Assembly: GCA_030590405.1 (NCBI GenBank)
Contig: JAUUYO010000006.1
Coordinates: forward strand, 1-26,788
DNA length: 26,788 nt
Direction: 5' to 3'
Origin: Kangiellaceae bacterium
GTDB taxonomy: Bacteria > Pseudomonadota > Gammaproteobacteria > Enterobacterales > Kangiellaceae
Within the stretch, counting starts at the first letter, position 1. Every line of letters starts with the position of its first letter. A program made the position numbers and the translations under genes. The notes beneath the pieces were generated by a model. The model searched no databases and had not been told where the DNA came from. It was given only the letters and a program-made list of their open reading frames with translations. Positions 23,621-26,788 of this stretch are shown one piece after another.

Positions 23621-24583
23621 TCACACAACAAGTTTAAGAGCATCGACTATAACCTGGCTATTGGCTGTCGGTTTGGTCGCATTTTCACTCAAATAACGTC
23701 GCCATTGTTTGCCATTTGGCTGACCATGAAAGAGTCCTAACATATGTCGCGAAATATGCTGTAACCTTCCGCCCAATGCAATGTGTTGATCAATATAAGG
23801 GAGCATTTGTTCGGCCACTTGCAAACGAGTGACAGGCGCTTGGTCAGACGCAAAAATTTGTTGGTCCGCCTTTGCCAGAATATAAGGATTATTGTATGCC
23901 TCTCGCCCTATCATAACCCCATCAACCTGTGAAAGGTATTGCCTGGAATCACTGATACTACGAATTCCACCATTGATGATAATTTCCAAATGCGGAAAAT
24001 CTTGTTTTAACTGGTAGACTCGCTCATAGAGCAACGGGGGGATATCTCTGTTTTGTTTGGGGCTTAACCCTGACAATATTGCTTTACGGGCATGCACGAT
24101 AAAACTATCACAATCGGATTGGCTGACTATTTGAACAAAGTTATGCAGAAATTCGTAAGAGTCCTGATCGTCGATCCCGATACGATGTTTAACCGTGACC
24201 GGTAGCCAGGTCGTTTGCTTCATCGCCGATAAACATTCAGCAACAAGCTCCGGCTCTGCCATTAAACAAGCGCCAATTCTTCCTGACTGAACCCTGTCAG
24301 AGGGGCAACCGACGTTTAAATTGATTTCATCGTAGCCGTAATCTTCACCGATTTTTGCACATTCCGCTAACGCCTTTGGATCACTTCCTCCCAATTGAAG
24401 GGCAATGGGATTTTCCGTAGGATCAAACGCCAACAGCTTATCGCGACCGCCATAAAGGATGGCTCCGGTGGTCACCATTTCGGTGTATAACAAAGTATGT
24501 TGAGAAATTAAGCGTAGGAAATATCGGGCATGGCGATCGGTCCAATCCATCATAGGGGCAACGGATAGTTTACGAGAAATCAT
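23621..24583 (-). CDS. dusA: tRNA-dihydrouridine synthase A
   Basis: Reduces uridines 20/20a in the tRNA D-loop with FMN and NADPH. 320 residues. Dus marks: the N-terminal SVAPMMDWTDRHAR (FMN site), EINLNVGCPSDRVQSGRIGA with the catalytic Cys, HRIGID, FIVHARKA, NGGIRS and DGVMIGREAYNNP. The PMMDWTD start and the SGLSPKQNR segment match DusA rather than DusB or DusC. A sigma-70 promoter lies about 70 bases upstream. This is the last core gene before the cassette region. Confidence 0.95.
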   Translation of the reverse strand: MISRKLSVAPMMDWTDRHARYFLRLISQHTLLYTEMVTTGAILYGGRDKLLAFDPTENPIALQLGGSDPKALAECAKIGEDYGYDEINLNVGCPSDRVQSGRIGACLMAEPELVAECLSAMKQTTWLPVTVKHRIGIDDQDSYEFLHNFVQIVSQSDCDSFIVHARKAILSGLSPKQNRDIPPLLYERVYQLKQDFPHLEIIINGGIRSISDSRQYLSQVDGVMIGREAYNNPYILAKADQQIFASDQAPVTRLQVAEQMLPYIDQHIALGGRLQHISRHMLGLFHGQPNGKQWRRYLSENATKPTANSQVIVDALKLVV

Positions 24584-24654
24584 ATAGTTAGGAGTAATAA
24601 TTTTGGCTTTTAAGACGATTCAGTAGCATACAGTAACGACTGGTATTTTGGTGT

Positions 24655-24683
24655 ATTATACTGGCTCTTAGTTAATTTCACAA
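24655..24683 (-). promoter_or_regulatory. Sigma-70 promoter of dusA
   Basis: On the minus strand TTGTGA (24678-24683) and a perfect TATAAT (24655-24660) are exactly 17 bp apart. It would give a leader of about 65 bases. Confidence 0.65.
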
Positions 24684-24743
24684 AGGAAATTGCTGCGGCA
24701 TGTTTGGACAGATAGTTCAATCAAACCCAAATGCTATCTAAAG

Positions 24744-24813
24744 TTTCAACTTAGGTATCCATTTGCAGAGCAGGAGTCTTTTTTCCTGATTCTGCAACAT
24801 GCGCTAGTTAGCA
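24744..24813 (-). other. Candidate attC site (degenerate), end of cassette array
   Basis: On the minus strand TGCTAAC (24813-24807) begins three bases after the stop of the small partner gene and is taken as R''. The arms pair as CAT-G-TTGCAGA against TCTGCAAATG, with one extra base on the R'' side, then TCAGGA/TCCTG around a short loop. The far end GTTGAAA (24750-24744) is a divergent R'. The 70-bp length suits attC. The R cores match each other poorly outside GTT/AAC, so this is less sure than the site at 25476. Confidence 0.55.
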
Positions 24814-24815
24814 AT

Positions 24816-25028
24816 TTATTTTAATTCCAAGCCATAATCGTCTTTAGCTGATATTTTTAAAGAATTCAATACACCTTCAAGATCTTGCAGTTTTTCATCA
24901 TATATAAGCTCTTGATCTTCATCAATTGTCATAGATGACATTTTATCGAGCTTCGCCTCGTAATGTTTAAGTGCTTCCCACAAAATATGATATTCGCTAA
25001 CTATAGGTCGTATTCCTTTATCCGACAT
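24816..25028 (-). CDS. Small acidic helical protein, candidate antitoxin (Tsi2-like)
   Basis: 70 residues, acidic, and predicted to form two helices (about 12-30 and 38-58) joined by a short turn, with many Glu/Asp/Leu (YHILWEALKHYEAKLDKM, LIYDEKLQDLEGVLNSL). Size, charge and helical-hairpin pattern recall Tsi2, the immunity protein of Tse2; residue-level homology is not claimed. Its ATG overlaps the end of the upstream toxin-like gene by 11 bases. GAGG lies eight bases before the ATG, inside the toxin frame, so the two are translationally coupled. The TAA stop is three bases before an attC R'' core. Role inferred from context. Confidence 0.65.
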   Translation of the reverse strand: MSDKGIRPIVSEYHILWEALKHYEAKLDKMSSMTIDEDQELIYDEKLQDLEGVLNSLKISAKDDYGLELK

Positions 25029-25440
25029 TTGATAACCTCATACTTGTTAACAATGTAACCTTATTACGATCTAAACCAAGTTCTTCTAATATACCCAAAT
25101 ATTTCTTTAATGACATATTTTTTGTAGGAGCAATCATATAATGACCTTCGTGACCTTTGCGTAAATCTTTAACCAACTTTAATTCTTTTGGTATAGAAGC
25201 CCCAGCTTTAATCATCCAGACTTTTTTTCTTGGCTTTTTCATTATCTTTGTTAAATGATCAAAAGCAGAAAATCCATTACCATTCGCGATAACGATGTCT
25301 ATTCCATCTTTTTTTGTTATTACAACATCAATTCTTGCCCTATCTTCATCAAACTTAGGCCATGTTGCATTACCCATTCTAAATAAATTCTTAGTAAATT
25401 CACCTATATCCATTATATATAAGTCTTCTGGTGCGATCAT
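25018..25440 (-). CDS. Tse2-like toxin candidate (ADP-ribosyltransferase-fold family)
   Basis: 140 residues from the ATG at 25440, which has GGGAG eight bases upstream; a GTG at 25467 would add nine residues. By eye it follows Pseudomonas Tse2 in order and spacing: LFRMGN for the N-terminal LYR segment, GNGFSAFDHL for GGTSVFDR, VWMIKAGASIPKELKLVKD for FVIPDGTDIPPDLKVKQD, and GHYMIAPTKNM for THYTIMPAKPM. The Ser of GFSAF lines up with Ser80, recalled as needed for Tse2 toxicity. Tse2 is a type VI effector with an ADP-ribosyltransferase-like fold that acts in the cytoplasm. No secretion genes or N-terminal signal are seen here, so a toxin-antitoxin role inside a cassette is the better reading. 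Activity is untested. Confidence 0.68.
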   Translation of the reverse strand: MIAPEDLYIMDIGEFTKNLFRMGNATWPKFDEDRARIDVVITKKDGIDIVIANGNGFSAFDHLTKIMKKPRKKVWMIKAGASIPKELKLVKDLRKGHEGHYMIAPTKNMSLKKYLGILEELGLDRNKVTLLTSMRLSNVG

Positions 25441-25475
25441 TTCTTTTCTCCCTATTATTTTATTCACTTAATTAT

Positions 25476-25565
25476 TGCTAACGCCAGCATAACTTGCCAT
25501 TTTGTACGTTGTGCAACGCAGCGAAACGGCGTATAGAATGGTCAATGTTGATGCACTTGTTAGCC
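25476..25565 (-). other. attC recombination site of a gene cassette
   Basis: A 90-bp imperfect palindrome. On the minus strand R'' is GGCTAAC (25565-25559) and R' is GTTAGCA (25482-25476), complementary over six bases. The inner arms pair as GCATCAACATTGACCATT against the complement of AATGGCAAGTTATGC, leaving three single unpaired bases (C, A, A), all on the R'' arm. On the bottom strand these become extrahelical G, T and T, the classic attC pattern. The central part pairs further as CTATACG/CGTACAA with G-T pairs. The upstream gene's TAA stop lies inside R''. Confidence 0.82.
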
Positions 25566-26597
25566 ATTTTTCAAAACATTAAAAAATGAACATGGCATGT
25601 CTGGAGCAAGAAATGTTAAAGGATTCTTTGGCCCCAATACATATTCTGGCCATTGTTCTGATAATTTTTGAACTGAAAGATCATCAGCATTGATTTTGTG
25701 GCTTATTGTAATGGTGTTTTTTGTTGTACTTATTAGTTTGTCTATTATTTCTATAACACGTTCGCTTCCCAACACTGCTGGCAGAGTTACTCTTATTGAA
25801 TTAGAAAATGTATCTAAAAATATATGTATAAACTCCGAGTGCAATGATTTTGTTTGCGACAAGAAACTATTATAATCAAATTGCCTTTCATTACGTATAT
25901 AGATATTTACATCATATATATTGCCAGGGACACCATCATTTTTTTCAGTATCTTCTGCCCAAACACGTCTAATTGTATTGACTGATACGATATAAGCCAA
26001 GTCGCGAGGCGCATGACCGAAGCTTGCCCACTCATTACCGCTTATTTGTTTGGGAGCAAAAGGGTCTAAATCAACGTATTTTTTTGTAACGGGGTCTCTG
26101 TCCTGAGGGAGAACGGGGTGCATATTATTATAACTTGTACAGAATACCCAAAATCCATTATCAACATCTCTCATTAGTTGCAATAATCTATCAAGGTCAT
26201 CTTCATGACCTTGTCTGAAATGTGCAACTCTGTTTCTTATATTTATTATTTCTTCTAATTTCGCATCCCACTGATTAGAATTAGGAAGGTATTTTGAGAA
26301 TAGCGCCCAATTGTTTTTTATTAATTTAGTTAAGTCTGGGAACGTTAAATAAGTTATAGGACTTTGGTCAGACGTTGGCATGTGTTGTAATTTTTTATCT
26401 TCCTCATATGTGCCTTTTGTTTTATTAAAACTTATCCAGTTCCTTCCTTTTTTTGTTTTTAACTCTAGATAAACCATCTCCCTTAACCATTTTTCGAATT
26501 GCCAAAGCCTAGCGTAGACGACTATAGAGCCTTCATTTACTTCAGATATTTTGTTTAATTCAGATAGCATATTTGGGTAAGTAATTTATTTGGCTAA
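25482..26597 (-). mobile_element. Integron gene cassette carrying the HEPN protein gene
   Basis: About 1116 bp between the G/TT cut points of the R' core at 26592-26598 and the attC at 25476-25565. The cassette has a leader of about 27 bases before the ATG, one gene, and its attC starting within the stop codon. Confidence 0.7.
25560..26570 (-). CDS. Swt1-type HEPN-domain protein, candidate RNase/defence protein
   Basis: 336 residues. The N-terminal 150 look like the HEPN domain found with Swt1: ARLWQFEKWLREMVYLEL, LTFPDLTKLIKNNWALF, then IINIRNRVAHFRQG with RNRVAH (R112 to H117) as an Rx4H motif, the active-site pattern of HEPN ribonucleases. A helix DLDRLLQLMRDVDNGFW closes the domain. The C-terminal 180 residues are not recognised; IYIRNERQFDYNSFLSQTKSLHSEFIHIF is mixed alpha/beta. 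Many HEPN proteins are RNA-cutting toxins or anti-phage effectors, but no antitoxin partner is in the same cassette. The ATG has no good ribosome site. The stop codon is nested in the attC R'' core. Confidence 0.68.
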   Translation of the reverse strand: MLSELNKISEVNEGSIVVYARLWQFEKWLREMVYLELKTKKGRNWISFNKTKGTYEEDKKLQHMPTSDQSPITYLTFPDLTKLIKNNWALFSKYLPNSNQWDAKLEEIINIRNRVAHFRQGHEDDLDRLLQLMRDVDNGFWVFCTSYNNMHPVLPQDRDPVTKKYVDLDPFAPKQISGNEWASFGHAPRDLAYIVSVNTIRRVWAEDTEKNDGVPGNIYDVNIYIRNERQFDYNSFLSQTKSLHSEFIHIFLDTFSNSIRVTLPAVLGSERVIEIIDKLISTTKNTITISHKINADDLSVQKLSEQWPEYVLGPKNPLTFLAPDMPCSFFNVLKNG

Positions 26598-26640
26598 CGC
26601 TTTGCTTTTTGGACTGAGTGAAACGAAGTTCCGAAACAGT
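26592..26640 (-). other. attC half-site (R' side), broken by an insertion element
   Basis: On the minus strand GCGTTAGCC (core 26598-26592) is the R' end of an attC in front of the HEPN cassette, with a possible variable-loop hairpin GGAAC...GTCC at 26611-26632. The matching R''/L'' arm (a GCTAAC core) is not found further right; an IS110-type element begins there instead. The exact junction is not defined. Confidence 0.5.
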
Positions 26641-26677
26641 AACTGGTTATATTAATAAGTCCTGATAATCATATAGA

Positions 26678-26745
26678 AAGCTCCTACGAGTCAGCGTTAA
26701 GATAAGTGTTCACAACAACACAGAGTCTAACAACTCGAGGAGCTT
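26678..26745 (+). repeat. Inverted repeat flanking the IS leader
   Basis: AAGCTCCT-A-CGAG (26678-26690) and CTCG-AGGAGCTT (26734-26745) are complementary over 12 bp with one bulged A. The right arm contains the transposase ribosome site (GAGGAG), so folding would hide it. It could instead be the subterminal inverted repeat region typical of IS1111-group elements. Confidence 0.6.
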
Positions 26746-26748
26746 AGA

Positions 26749-26788
26749 ATGAAACTATACGGTGGAATTGATTTGCATTCAAATAATA
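26749..26788 (+). CDS. IS110/IS1111-family transposase, N-terminal fragment
   Basis: The window ends 13 codons into this frame: MKLYGGIDLHSNN. The GIDLHSN start with an early Asp is the hallmark of IS110-family DEDD transposases, whose RuvC-like domain begins here. GAGGAG lies eight bases before the ATG. The rest of the gene is outside the window, so intactness and subgroup cannot be judged. Confidence 0.75.
   Translation, partial: MKLYGGIDLHSNN

Larger units (their letters stand above)
24750..25481 (-). mobile_element. Integron gene cassette carrying the toxin-antitoxin candidate
   Basis: The segment between the inferred cut points of two attC sites, about 732 bp. It contains two overlapping minus-strand genes and little else, which is the compact layout of a gene cassette. 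Confidence 0.65.
26640..26788 (+). mobile_element. Left end of an IS110/IS1111-type insertion element inside attC
   Basis: The transposase start at 26749 and the missing half of the neighbouring attC imply that an insertion element enters from the right. Its left boundary lies somewhere between 26598 and 26678 and cannot be fixed without an empty site. IS110-type elements often lack terminal inverted repeats and target duplications. Confidence 0.5.

Noticed and set aside
25476..25565. Plain transcription terminator instead of attC
   Set aside because: Too long (90 bp), no T run, with complementary GTTAGC/GCTAAC ends and one-sided bulges that fit attC much better.

Overview
The window looks like a stretch of chromosome from a low-to-moderate GC, probably marine gammaproteobacterium. 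The order Kangiellales/Oceanospirillales is a reasonable guess from the mix of S8 secreted proteases, a PPi-dependent phosphofructokinase, a membrane pyrophosphatase, DUF2333 and Psp genes. Genus is not assigned. No rRNA, tRNA or CRISPR array was recognised.

Layout. 1-91 is the tail of a Lys/Ala-rich protein. 137-2323 (minus) is mpl followed by ubiX, a cell-wall recycling ligase and the flavin prenyltransferase; each carries an in-frame minisatellite that adds a Ser/Asp-rich loop. 2900-8897 holds two convergent secreted subtilisin-family (S8) proteases with different C-terminal modules. 9216-10484 is a PPi-type phosphofructokinase. 10562-12330 (minus) has an Hpt/degenerate HD-GYP protein followed by a TonB-like protein. 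12584-15510 has a membrane-bound ion-pumping pyrophosphatase (minus) divergent from soluble inorganic pyrophosphatase (plus). With the PPi-phosphofructokinase, three PPi-handling enzymes sit within about 6.3 kb. 15645-20478 (minus) is an ECF sigma factor, a membrane-anchored putative anti-sigma factor, a DUF4097 surface protein and a TolB/FlgO-TPR membrane protein, interrupted by a MITE/REP-like element. The sigma gene is split by a +1 frameshift in a G6 run. 20644-22167 is a PCu(A)C copper chaperone plus DUF2333 operon, 22281-23264 is pspA-pspC, and 23621-24583 is dusA with a good sigma-70 promoter.

The last 2 kb (24744-26788) is accessory DNA and the most exciting part. It reads as the distal end of an integron gene-cassette array oriented on the minus strand. 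One well-formed attC site (25476-25565) has complementary R''/R' cores and three extrahelical bases all on one arm, and the upstream cassette's stop codon lies inside R''. A more degenerate attC (24744-24813) closes the array, and a half-site lies at 26592-26598. One cassette carries a Tse2-like toxin candidate overlapping a small acidic Tsi2-like partner, a likely toxin-antitoxin pair with no type VI secretion context in view. The other carries a Swt1-type HEPN protein with an RNase-type Rx4H motif. At the right edge an IS110/IS1111-family transposase begins (MKLYGGIDLHSNN), next to the broken attC; this matches the known habit of the IS1111-attC group of inserting into attC sites.

All family calls rest on motif recognition by eye; no search or fold calculation was run.
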